Below, in pieces: positions 32,132 to 40,573 of a stretch of DNA of 64,000 bases; the first letter of the stretch is position 1, and the number at the start of each line of letters is the position of its first letter. The notes under the pieces were generated by a model. The model saw only the letters and a program-made list of their open reading frames with translations. It was not told the DNA's origin and searched no databases. The stretch is from the NCBI GenBank assembly GCA_965225955.1, contig CBDDBX010000043.1, forward strand, positions 1-64,000, read 5' to 3'. The position numbers were made by a program, and so were the translations under genes. The DNA is from CBDDBX01 sp965225955. GTDB taxonomy: Bacteria > Acidobacteriota > Aminicenantia > UBA2199.

Positions 32132-33589
32132 ATGAAAACTAAATGTATAGCGGTATTTCTGCTGCTTTTTATTTCTGCCGCCTTTTCACTTCCGGCATCA
32201 CAGAATGTAAAGGGCTTTAAAGGGGTATTTGAAATTGCTTCTCCTTTTACACTTAAACAGGGGTTGGCAGGATTCACACTCGGCGTCAACAATCTGGATC
32301 TGAAAAGCGGAGATATTGATGTAAATCGCTTCTTTATTGGCGGTAATTATGGCCTGAGCGATCGTCTTGAAATCAACCTTAACCTATCCTACAACAGGGT
32401 TAAGAAAGGTGCTGAAGGCATCAACACTGAATATCCTTTTGCCAAATCCTGGCAGACAGGAGCAGGCTACGCTTCTCTTGGAGCAAAATACAACTTTGTT
32501 AACACAGGGAAAACAGGTTTCGGTATTCTTGGTTATGTTGAACTACCTCTTTCAGGTAAGAGTCGTGGAGTTACCACTTCAAAATCAGTGATTGGAGCAG
32601 ATCTTCTGTTTTCACATAAAATTGGTAAAACCACTTTCAGTGCCAACGCAGGGTATCAGATAAACGAAAGCCCTGATGAAATTGATCTTCCTGATGCATT
32701 TAAGTATGCCATCGGTCTGAGCAACGAAATACTGACAAACTTTGAACTGATAACCCAGTTCACAGGTAAGGCATATGTTGACAGTAAAATTGATCAGTCA
32801 AACCCTATTAATGTAATTCTTGGGGTAAAATATGAAAAACCGGAATGTTTTGGTGTTTCTGTTGCTTACAAGAAAAACATAACTTTTGATAACAGAGATC
32901 TTGAAGATACACACGGAGCTGTTGGTTCCATATGGTTCTATACAGGTAAGAAAACTCCTCCTCCACCTCCACCGGTTACAAAGATAATATCTGTAGCCAT
33001 AAAAGGTGACAGAGAAGTAAAAACAGGTGAAGTCAGAAGCTATCAGTCAGTAATTGCACCTGAAGATGCTACAAAACCTGTTACTTATAACTGGACTGTT
33101 TCTGAAAACGGAGCAATTCAGAGTGGTCAGGGATCACCTACAATCAGCGTTAAATGGACAAAAAAAGGCGAAGGAATGCTTAAAGTTAAAGCAGTCAACA
33201 AATCTTCTGCTGTAGAAGCACAGTTTGGTGTTGTTGTAACAGATCCTGTTCTTCCTCCAAAAGAAGAATTCTTCTTCGCACTGGACTCATATGACCTGTC
33301 AACAGCAACTATTGCAGATCTTAAAGCTGCAGTCGAATATTTTACAGTACACCCTTCAGAAATGATAGAGATTCAGGGACATACATGTTCTATTGCAACT
33401 TCAGAATACAATCTTGCTCTTGGAGCACAGAGAGCTGAAGCGATTAAGAAGTTCCTCGTAGATAACGACATCTCTCCTGACAGAATTAAAACTATTTCTT
33501 ACGGAGAAGAGAAACCTGTCTATGATAATTCAGCAGAACTTACAAGGAAAAAGAACAGAAGAGTTCTGATTCCAAGAAACAAAAAATAA
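32132..33589 (+). CDS. OmpA-family outer-membrane protein with N-terminal barrel and Ig-like linker domain
   Basis: This 485-residue exported protein has a signal peptide (about 1-21), an N-terminal beta-barrel of about 250 residues with alternating aromatic strands (FTLGVNNLDL, LEINLNLSYNRV, GFGILGYVELPLSG), a proline-rich hinge (KKTPPPPPP), a small Ig-like domain (about 288-370, including VTYNWTVSENG), and a C-terminal OmpA domain. The OmpA signature is present as VEIQGHTCS-like MIEIQGHTCSIATSEYNLAL, RAEAIKKFLV and SYGEEKPVYDN. OmpA domains bind peptidoglycan and tie the outer membrane to the wall. It is followed 15 bases later by a small exported protein. Confidence 0.9.
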   Translation: MKTKCIAVFLLLFISAAFSLPASQNVKGFKGVFEIASPFTLKQGLAGFTLGVNNLDLKSGDIDVNRFFIGGNYGLSDRLEINLNLSYNRVKKGAEGINTEYPFAKSWQTGAGYASLGAKYNFVNTGKTGFGILGYVELPLSGKSRGVTTSKSVIGADLLFSHKIGKTTFSANAGYQINESPDEIDLPDAFKYAIGLSNEILTNFELITQFTGKAYVDSKIDQSNPINVILGVKYEKPECFGVSVAYKKNITFDNRDLEDTHGAVGSIWFYTGKKTPPPPPPVTKIISVAIKGDREVKTGEVRSYQSVIAPEDATKPVTYNWTVSENGAIQSGQGSPTISVKWTKKGEGMLKVKAVNKSSAVEAQFGVVVTDPVLPPKEEFFFALDSYDLSTATIADLKAAVEYFTVHPSEMIEIQGHTCSIATSEYNLALGAQRAEAIKKFLVDNDISPDRIKTISYGEEKPVYDNSAELTRKKNRRVLIPRNKK

Positions 33590-33604
33590 GACGAGGAGTA
33601 AAGA

Positions 33605-33976
33605 ATGAAAAAGACAATACTATTTCTGATTGCTGCCCTGGTTTTCTCAGGCTTTGCACTCAGTGCAGCAGATAACAATGAACAGAAACTCGGCCGTATC
33701 TTTTTCCCAAAGGATTTTGTACATGCAGGAAAAGATTACAAAAGAGGTTCCTACATTGTGAAAATTGCTTATGGAGATACTCCGAAATTTTTCGTTTCAG
33801 ACAGAAAAGGTAATATGCTTTTTGAAGAACTGGCTGTAACCAAAGAGTATAAAGGTAAGTCCAGAAAGTTTAAGTTCAGATTAAGAAAAGAACTTCTTAA
33901 AGGTTATGAGTATTTCAGAATTCAGGTAACACGTCCTGATAATATTTATCTGGGATACTTTCTTTTAAAAAAATAG
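33605..33976 (+). CDS. Small exported protein of unknown function
   Basis: The 123-residue protein has a signal peptide (MKKTILFLIAALVFSGFALSA) and a mature part of about 100 residues rich in beta strands and Lys/Phe, including GRIFFPKDFVHAGKDYKRGS, YIVKIAYGD and YFRIQVTRPDNIYLGYFLLK. I do not recognise a named family. AGACGAGGAG upstream supports the start. It probably shares the transcript of the OmpA-type protein and may act with it in the periplasm, which is inference. Confidence 0.75.
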   Translation: MKKTILFLIAALVFSGFALSAADNNEQKLGRIFFPKDFVHAGKDYKRGSYIVKIAYGDTPKFFVSDRKGNMLFEELAVTKEYKGKSRKFKFRLRKELLKGYEYFRIQVTRPDNIYLGYFLLKK

Positions 33977-33991
33977 TATCAGATTAATAAA

Positions 33992-34013
33992 GAGGGAGCC
34001 TTATGGTTCCCTC
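33992..34013 (-). terminator. Terminator of the PBP1A gene with the stop codon in its loop
   Basis: The minus strand forms GAGGGAACC-ATAA-GGCTCCCTC, a 9-bp stem with one G-U pair, followed by TTTATTAAT. The TAA stop (34003-34001) lies within the loop. The hairpin may also serve the convergent plus-strand transcript. Confidence 0.7.
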
Positions 34014-36454
34014 ACAGTTTCCGCCGCTTCATTCTCAGCAGCTTCCCGCTCCTTTCTTTCCTGCTCTTCCTTTTCTATCTTCTTTTTTCGTTTCTCTTCA
34101 GCAATAACATCGTATCCGTTAGGGTTATAGTAATCAACTATATTCAGGTGATCCTCTTCACTGCAATATTCATGAGGTTCAGTTCCGCTCAGGAAGGCTT
34201 CTGAGAAAGGATATACACAACCCGGTGTCAGCAGTTTACCGGTCATTTTATCTATTTTTACAAACACAACACCTTTAGGCCTTGGATATTCCATCGGCTC
34301 CACATGCTGCTCCAGGTACTTCTCCATAAATTTCACAAAAATTGGTGCTGCAGCTCTTGAGCCTTCTTCGCCATCTCCGAGACTTTCGTTTGTTCCCTGA
34401 TAGCCTACCCAGACTCCTACTGTTACTGAAGGAGAGAAACCAATAAACCATGCATCTGAATAATCATCTGTAGTACCGGTTTTACCTCCAACAGGAGCTC
34501 TCAGATATTTGGCTTTAACCCCTGTTCCGTACTGAACAACCCCCTGCATTATATAATTCATAATATAAGCAATTGGTCTGTCAAGAACCCTTCTTTTCTC
34601 AGCATAGGATTTTTCTACTACCCGACGATTCTGATTGACAATCTTTTCAATATAGTAGGGATTAACACGTATTCCATTGTTTGGAAACACTGTGTATGCA
34701 GCTGTCATCTCTTTAAGTGACACCCCAAGAGTACCAAGCCCCATTGACATTACAGGTTGCAGCTCAGAAGTTATACCAAACTTTTTGGCATACTGCACAA
34801 CCATCGGCGGAGTAAGTCTCTCCACCATCTTTGCAGTTACAACATTTATAGATTTTTCAAGTGCATATCTTAGAGTAACAGGCCCACGGAACTTATCCCC
34901 ATGATTTGAAGGCTCATAAGGTTCAATTGTCCATTCGTTATCAAAAACTTTAAGTGAATCATCAATTATCGTTGCAGGAGAGTAACCATTCTCAAGGGCT
35001 GCTGCAAAAACTATAGGCTTAAAGGTAGAACCAGTCTGCCTTAAAGCCTGGGTTGCATTATTCCATTCACTTTCAGAAAATGAGTAACCACCAACCATAG
35101 CTTTAACTGCACCGGTTTTATTATCTATTACCATTATTGCAGCCTGAGCTTTCGGAGTCTGCTCCAGAGTCAGAACCATACTCTTTTTCTCTTCATCTAT
35201 TTTTGCAATTTTAGCAAGAGTTATATCCCCTTTCTTAAGTATCCTTCTTAGGGAGTATCTTGTCCATCTGGCACTTTTTGCACTGATTTTACCTGTATAC
35301 TCTCCAAGCTTCAGCTCAACACCACCACTGTTACTAACCTTTGTAACAACAGCATTGACAATAGCATCCTGAGTAAAGTAACCCTCTTTCTTCCATTCAG
35401 GCAACTCAAAAGTTTCCGGTTCCTTTTTTTCATCAAGAATATTACGAAGTTTATTATCCTGTCGCCATCCCTGTCTCTTATCAAGATCCCTTACACCTGC
35501 TCTTAAAGCATCTTCAGCCCAGGTCTGCATATCCATGTTAAGCCCCGTATGGACTTTAAGACCACCTGAATAGAGAGCGTCGTATCCATATTTTTTCAGA
35601 AGATAGCGCCTCACCTCTTCAATATAAAAATCCCCTATAGAATCTTCATTAACAATATGAGGTTTTACAGGAAGTCCACTCTTTTTAGCTTCATCTCTCT
35701 GCTTGTTGTTTATGTAGCCCAGAAAAGCCATCTTATCAAGAATGTAGTTTCTTTTTCTCAATAGCAGAGCCTTACCCTTCTCCACATTACCTCTGTTCTG
35801 AAAAATTTTGTACAGAAGAGAAGGAGTAGGAATAAGCACTGTAAGAGTAACAGCTTCAGGCAGAGTAAGATCCTGTACATTTTTACCAAAATAGTAACCT
35901 GCAGCTTCACCCACTCCATATATACTTCCTCCAAAATAGATCTTGTTACAGTAATATGTGAGGATCTGCTCCTTCGAATATTTCTTCTCAAGCTGTATTG
36001 CTCTCAGCTGCTCTTTGAGCTTTCTTGCATATGAAAATTTCTGGGTAAGATAGATGTTTCTTGCCAGCTGCTGGGTTATTGAACTCCCACCACCTTTATA
36101 TACTCCTATTGCTTTTCCGTATATAGCTCTTATAAGACCTCTGAAGTTTATTCCCCAGTGATCGTAATAGTTATTATCTTCAGAAGTAATGATAGCGTTT
36201 TTGAGAACTTCCGGTATATCTTTATAACTGACAAGACGTCTCTTCTCTTCGGAAGCAAACTCTTTAATGAGTTTCCCCTGATCATCATAGACAGTTGTCA
36301 TTACAACTCTTTTTATATCTTCCAGCCCTTTAATTTCCGGTAACCCTACCTTCTTCTGGAATACAAGTACATATCCTGTTACTATTCCCAGAATAAGAGC
36401 CAATACAACTGAAACCGATAAAATGATTATATTTTTCCTGCTTAACTTGAACAT
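34001..36454 (-). CDS. mrcA: Bifunctional penicillin-binding protein 1A
   Basis: This class A PBP polymerises and crosslinks peptidoglycan. A short cytoplasmic tail and one membrane helix (about 10-31) lead into a GT51 transglycosylase domain with the catalytic Glu in TSEDNNYYDHWGIN and the GGGSSITQQLARN motif. A linker (OB-like, about 350-430) follows, then the transpeptidase with the nucleophile serine in GSTFKPIVF, SINVVTAKMVERL, and the KTGTTDDYSDAWF box. The C-terminal 50 residues are a charged Lys/Glu-rich tail. At 817 residues the length is normal. The ATG sits 9 bases after a TATAAT, without a Shine-Dalgarno sequence. Confidence 0.94.
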   Translation of the reverse strand: MFKLSRKNIIILSVSVVLALILGIVTGYVLVFQKKVGLPEIKGLEDIKRVVMTTVYDDQGKLIKEFASEEKRRLVSYKDIPEVLKNAIITSEDNNYYDHWGINFRGLIRAIYGKAIGVYKGGGSSITQQLARNIYLTQKFSYARKLKEQLRAIQLEKKYSKEQILTYYCNKIYFGGSIYGVGEAAGYYFGKNVQDLTLPEAVTLTVLIPTPSLLYKIFQNRGNVEKGKALLLRKRNYILDKMAFLGYINNKQRDEAKKSGLPVKPHIVNEDSIGDFYIEEVRRYLLKKYGYDALYSGGLKVHTGLNMDMQTWAEDALRAGVRDLDKRQGWRQDNKLRNILDEKKEPETFELPEWKKEGYFTQDAIVNAVVTKVSNSGGVELKLGEYTGKISAKSARWTRYSLRRILKKGDITLAKIAKIDEEKKSMVLTLEQTPKAQAAIMVIDNKTGAVKAMVGGYSFSESEWNNATQALRQTGSTFKPIVFAAALENGYSPATIIDDSLKVFDNEWTIEPYEPSNHGDKFRGPVTLRYALEKSINVVTAKMVERLTPPMVVQYAKKFGITSELQPVMSMGLGTLGVSLKEMTAAYTVFPNNGIRVNPYYIEKIVNQNRRVVEKSYAEKRRVLDRPIAYIMNYIMQGVVQYGTGVKAKYLRAPVGGKTGTTDDYSDAWFIGFSPSVTVGVWVGYQGTNESLGDGEEGSRAAAPIFVKFMEKYLEQHVEPMEYPRPKGVVFVKIDKMTGKLLTPGCVYPFSEAFLSGTEPHEYCSEEDHLNIVDYYNPNGYDVIAEEKRKKKIEKEEQERKEREAAENEAAETVREP

Positions 36455-36517
36455 ATCAGGAAAATTATAGCATATTAAAAGACCGGGTTACAGAAAAAGC
36501 AGTAAGGAGGTCAATCC

Positions 36518-37510
36518 TCAGGGAAGAACTCTGAGCCAGCTTCTTCTGAGTATCTCAACAAGTATCAGCAGCAGCAGCCCTGCGAGTAGGAAAAAGTGAT
36601 AGATCTCTTTAGCTTCACTGAACTTCTTTGCTGAAATTTCCACCTTTTCCCAGCGATCAATTTCACTGAAAATATCTTTCAGAGACTCTTTATCTGTTGC
36701 TCTGAAATAGAGACCCCCTGTTTTATTGGCAATATCTTTAAGAAGTTTCTCATCAATTTCCACATCCATCATAATCTGACGGGTTCCCAGATAAGGATCA
36801 TTATAGATAAAAGGAGCCTTTCCTCTGGTGCCTACACCAATTGTATATATCTTCACTCCATAATCTTTTGCAATATTTGCAGCATCTGCCGGATCAATTT
36901 CCCCTCTGTTGTTTACCCCATCAGTAAGGAGAATTATAACTTTAGCTCCTTTTTTTGCACCTCTGATCCTGTTAACTGAAGTTGCAAGAGCCATTCCGAT
37001 AGCTGTACCATCTTCAAGGTCCCCTATATTTGATCTCTTAAGATAGTAACGCAGAATATCGTAATCTACAGTAAGAGGACATTTTGTGTAGGAAGTGCCT
37101 GCAAAAGTAACCAGACCAATACGATCATTTTTCCTCTTATCAATGAAACCACCAATAACTTCTTTTGCCACCTCAAGCCTGTTCTTTGGTTTAAAATCCA
37201 TCGCCTTCATGGATGTAGAAAGATCCAGAGCAACCAGAATGTTTATGCCTTTTTTCTTCTCAACATTCCAGGAATTTACAATCTGTGGTCTGGCGAGGGC
37301 AAAAACAATAAGAGTAAAAGCGACGACTTTCAGCCAGAACATATTCCTGGCCATAAAAACCTTTGCTCCGCCACTCAGTTCTTTGAGCTTTGAAGCAGCA
37401 GAAAAAGATATATGCCGGTGCCCTTTCTTCTTAAGAGCATAACGCCACCACACCATAAACGGCACAAGCAGAAGCAGCAGAAGTACAGGTGCATCAGCCA
37501 GCTGAAACAT
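36518..37510 (-). CDS. BatA-like von Willebrand factor A domain membrane protein
   Basis: Of its 330 residues, the N-terminus contains two membrane helices (about 7-20 and 57-75), followed by a vWA domain with the metal-ion-dependent adhesion motif ALDLSTSMKAM (DxSxS), TFAGTSYTKCPL and ILLTDGVNNRGEI, and a final membrane helix (IYHFFLLAGLLLLILVEIL). This matches BatA of aerotolerance-type operons, which anchors a periplasmic or cytoplasmic vWA domain in the membrane. It overlaps the upstream gene by 17 bp and is last in a three-gene operon. The physiological role of Bat proteins remains unsettled. Confidence 0.88.
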   Translation of the reverse strand: MFQLADAPVLLLLLLVPFMVWWRYALKKKGHRHISFSAASKLKELSGGAKVFMARNMFWLKVVAFTLIVFALARPQIVNSWNVEKKKGINILVALDLSTSMKAMDFKPKNRLEVAKEVIGGFIDKRKNDRIGLVTFAGTSYTKCPLTVDYDILRYYLKRSNIGDLEDGTAIGMALATSVNRIRGAKKGAKVIILLTDGVNNRGEIDPADAANIAKDYGVKIYTIGVGTRGKAPFIYNDPYLGTRQIMMDVEIDEKLLKDIANKTGGLYFRATDKESLKDIFSEIDRWEKVEISAKKFSEAKEIYHFFLLAGLLLLILVEILRRSWLRVLP

Positions 37511-38435
37511 CCGCAGCCTCCCTCTCTTCTCTTCTTACAGCTTCAACAGACAGATTGTCCATAAGCTTATCAATATCTTTATAAAACACACCTATTTGCT
37601 TCTCTTCAGGTAACATTCTGGCAAACTTAATAAGATCTGAATGATCCATCAGATATCTGAAGCTGTCTACCAGATCACCATCTTTCTCACACTGTCCCAG
37701 AGCCTCAACAGTTTCAAAGGTTGTATAATCAGCAGCATTGAATCCGTAAAAACGAAAAAGGAAATCTTTCATCATGGAAGTAAAAGCCAGATGGTACTCT
37801 TTAACTTTACCATTCTCAATAAGCTTCTTTTTCTTAAGCTCAGCAAGTCTCTGCCTCAACTCCTCTACAGGAGGTACTATCTCTTTAACCGGAACTCTTT
37901 CTTTAGATGCCCTGTGCTTTCTTACAAAATAGATAATCAGAAGTACAATGAGCACACCAGCCAATACAGCTAAGGCATATACCATAAGATGCTCCGGATT
38001 ACCTTCAACTTCCAGAGGAGACTTAACCGGCCTTATGTCTTTATCTTTATCTGTAATAGTAGTTTTTATCTTAATGGCAAGGGAGTTAGTCTCTTTAATT
38101 TCAACAACCTCACTCTTTTTCATCAGACTGACTTTTCCCGGCCCTACACTAAAATCACCGGTTTTGAAAAATACAATTTCATCAACAATTTCAAAAACTT
38201 TTCCGGTATCTTTTACAACAGGGGGCTTCACAATTCTCTTTACAGCTTCAAAATCCCCTTTCCCGTAATTTACATCAATTTTATCAATGTCGGAACCTGT
38301 CATAACCCTGACTGTTATCTTTATTCTGTCCCCGATTGTGCCCAGCATCTTTGAAGTTGACACTGTCACCTGAGTCTCAGAAGCTGTCAGAAACACACTG
38401 CAAACAAGAAATAGTAAAAAAAACAAACGTCTCAT
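37494..38435 (-). CDS. BatD-like membrane protein
   Basis: The 313-residue protein has a signal peptide (MRRLFFLLFLVCSVFLTASE), a periplasmic beta-rich domain of about 125 residues (KMLGTIGDRIKITVRV, FEIVDEIVFFKTGDFSVG), one membrane helix (about 150-167) and a cytoplasmic helical tail (LRQRLAELKKKKLIENGKVKEYH, split) like DUF4381-type proteins. This build and the location between DUF58 and BatA genes fit a BatD-like subunit. The start overlaps the DUF58 stop by 4 bp and the end overlaps BatA by 17 bp, so the three proteins are made together. Confidence 0.75.
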   Translation of the reverse strand: MRRLFFLLFLVCSVFLTASETQVTVSTSKMLGTIGDRIKITVRVMTGSDIDKIDVNYGKGDFEAVKRIVKPPVVKDTGKVFEIVDEIVFFKTGDFSVGPGKVSLMKKSEVVEIKETNSLAIKIKTTITDKDKDIRPVKSPLEVEGNPEHLMVYALAVLAGVLIVLLIIYFVRKHRASKERVPVKEIVPPVEELRQRLAELKKKKLIENGKVKEYHLAFTSMMKDFLFRFYGFNAADYTTFETVEALGQCEKDGDLVDSFRYLMDHSDLIKFARMLPEEKQIGVFYKDIDKLMDNLSVEAVRREEREAADVSAG

Positions 38436-39313
38436 CTTCTGCTCATACGCTTTCTTTTAATAAAAAAATCAAAGAGCTTCTTCTCATACTGCTCTCCGGT
38501 AAATATATCAATAAGATCTATACCATACTTACGACACAACTCATCAGTTACTTCTCTGGTTTCAGCCATTATATGCTTAAAGTGCTCTCTGACTCTGAGA
38601 GATGAGAAATCCACAGCAACCTCTTCCCCGGTTTCACAATCTTCCAGAATAAAAATACCCTTCCCTGGTAATTCAGATTCTCTGGGATCACCTATTCTGA
38701 CAGCAATTAAATCATGCTTGCGACCGGTTACCTTCATAGATCTGGAAAATCCTTCATCCATGAAGTCAGAAATCAGAAACAGGATTGCCTGCTTCTTTAT
38801 TACCCTATTAAGATAACCAAGAGCGTTTTCTATGGAAGTCCCCTTACCTTTGGGCTTATAACTGAGTATCTCTGTTATTATTCTCAACAGATGGGTGCGA
38901 TCCTTTTTGGGAGGTACAAAGTGTTCAACTTCTCCGGTAAAAATAAGAAGTCCAACCTTATCATTGTTCAGCATTGCAGTAAAAGCCACCATAGCTGCTA
39001 TCTCAGCAGCCACTTCCCTTTTACTGCGCCCTTCAGACCAGAAGTTCTGAGACCCTGAAAGATCTATTGCCAGAATAACTGTAAGCTCCCTCTCTTCAAT
39101 AAACTGTTTCACATGGAGCTTACCTGTTCGTGAAGAGACATTCCAGTCTATAGATCTTACATCATCACCAGGAAAATACTCCCTTACTTCAGCAAACTCC
39201 ATTCCTCTTCCTTTAAAAGCGGAGTGATACTCTCCCGCCAGTATTTCTGAGGAACTCTTTTTAGACACCAGTTCTATCCGGCGCACTTTTTTTAGAAGCT
39301 CTTCTGTCAGCAT
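38432..39313 (-). CDS. DUF58 domain protein of the Bat operon
   Basis: This 293-residue protein shows the DUF58 core FAEVREYFPGDDVRSIDWN, followed by SRTGKLHVKQFIEERELT and the vWA-like DLSGSQNFWSEG strand with DxSxS geometry. DUF58 proteins normally work with a MoxR-type AAA+ ATPase, which is usually the first gene of such operons; none is present here. It is the first gene of the operon. AGGGG sits four bases before the ATG and a TAGAAT box ends 9 bases before it, so the leader is very short. Confidence 0.9.
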   Translation of the reverse strand: MLTEELLKKVRRIELVSKKSSSEILAGEYHSAFKGRGMEFAEVREYFPGDDVRSIDWNVSSRTGKLHVKQFIEERELTVILAIDLSGSQNFWSEGRSKREVAAEIAAMVAFTAMLNNDKVGLLIFTGEVEHFVPPKKDRTHLLRIITEILSYKPKGKGTSIENALGYLNRVIKKQAILFLISDFMDEGFSRSMKVTGRKHDLIAVRIGDPRESELPGKGIFILEDCETGEEVAVDFSSLRVREHFKHIMAETREVTDELCRKYGIDLIDIFTGEQYEKKLFDFFIKRKRMSRR

Positions 39314-39322
39314 AGTACCCCT

Positions 39323-39352
39323 ATTCTACCAGAAACCGCCCCTTTATCTCAA
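39323..39352 (-). promoter_or_regulatory. Promoter of the Bat-type operon
   Basis: On the minus strand, TTGAGA (39352-39347) and TAGAAT (39328-39323) are spaced by 18 bp. The -10 box ends 9 bases before the ATG at 39313. Confidence 0.55.
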
Positions 39353-39393
39353 TCTATACTCCCAATATACAGAAACCTGACTCCCGGGAACAA

Positions 39394-40182
39394 TCAACCC
39401 TGCATATAAAGGGGTTCTCCTGCAATCTCCCCGGCAGTTCTCAGAACCACAAGATTTACCTTCATATTTTTAATCTGATCATAAGGTATCAGAAACAGTT
39501 CGTTACTACTGCTTGTTACCTCTACCCCCTCAAATCTTCCACCATCGGAACTAAATGCCTTCTTCTCCACATAGCGCAGAATAATGCATTTAAGATCTCC
39601 TCCTTTTTCATTAACCTCATATCTTTCAAGTATACCTTTATATATTACGGCTTCACCATCAATTTCAACAACTACATGTATAAGGTGAAAGTAGATCTGC
39701 TCTCCATCAAAAGCCAGGCTTCTGGGCACAAAAAACAGCTCATTCCATATGTTAAACTTTTTTCTTCCGCTGAACATATTATCTATACTGATAAACCTTC
39801 TTCGCAGTAGATTTTCCCCCTGACGCAGGAGAATACCCAGAAGTTTCGCAAAGAAGATAAGAGATACTGTATAGGCAAAAATCCATATCAGATTGTGCTG
39901 TATTGAAGCAAAGACTCTGGCAAAATCACCACTGCTTTCCGGCCCTATCAGGATACCTGCTTTGTAGAAGTTGAACTCTACACCGTCAATAAGAGAATCC
40001 ATCAGATAGAAAAAAAGTACGTGAATTATAAAACCCGGAAGCAAAGTTACAAAATACTTCTGTTGAATATTTAATACTACTTCACTCTTATTGAGTTCAT
40101 AATTGTAGTAATTTTTAAGAAATGTGAGGCCCGGGGCAACTATGTAAAAAAAGATAATGATTGAATTAAACAGTATGTTCAT
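39394..40182 (-). CDS. Unknown membrane protein, possibly DUF6338-like
   Basis: The 262-residue protein has three hydrophobic segments in its first half (about 5-22 with IVAPGLTFL, 44-64 and 92-115), then a soluble C-terminal part of about 140 residues rich in beta strands (IYFHLIHVVVEIDGEAVIYK, LILVEKKAF-like). The layout resembles DUF6338-type proteins, but I cannot confirm the match. No Shine-Dalgarno sequence precedes the ATG, in keeping with translation following the 61-residue gene 28 bases upstream. Confidence 0.6.
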   Translation of the reverse strand: MNILFNSIIIFFYIVAPGLTFLKNYYNYELNKSEVVLNIQQKYFVTLLPGFIIHVLFFYLMDSLIDGVEFNFYKAGILIGPESSGDFARVFASIQHNLIWIFAYTVSLIFFAKLLGILLRQGENLLRRRFISIDNMFSGRKKFNIWNELFFVPRSLAFDGEQIYFHLIHVVVEIDGEAVIYKGILERYEVNEKGGDLKCIILRYVEKKAFSSDGGRFEGVEVTSSSNELFLIPYDQIKNMKVNLVVLRTAGEIAGEPLYMQG

Positions 40183-40210
40183 TCAGAAGGTGAAACTATT
40201 TGAAAGGTGG

Positions 40211-40396
40211 TTATTTATCCAGATCTATATCGAGAATGCTGAAACCTTTATTACTCTCATTAATGCGGTTATCACTGACATTTTTCTTATCTGTAAGTTT
40301 ATGAATCTCCTTCATGATCTTCCAGCCCATACGACTGTCATTCAGTAGCTCATCAGTGCGTCGCGATTTAAGTGGTCTCATTGTCTCATAAATCAT
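40211..40396 (-). CDS. Small protein of 61 residues, unknown
   Basis: The protein is charged and probably helical (RPLKSRRTDELLNDSRM, GWKIMKEIHKLTDKK), without signal peptide or membrane helix. It has GTGAGG six bases before the ATG and a TATAAT-like box further upstream, and lies just before a membrane-protein gene on the same strand. This context makes it more likely to be real than most short frames. I do not recognise a family. Confidence 0.5.
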   Translation of the reverse strand: MIYETMRPLKSRRTDELLNDSRMGWKIMKEIHKLTDKKNVSDNRINESNKGFSILDIDLDK

Positions 40397-40573
40397 TTAT
40401 AACCTCACTTTAATAATGATAATTATATCAGTTAATTTCAACTTATCAATAATATAAACGTATATCTGCGTCTGCTTTGTGATTATACATCAGTAAGATT
40501 AAAAGATCTTCCTCTGTTTTCCCCTCTCTTCCATATTAACCTGCAAAACAGAACCGGAATTACAAGACTAAAA

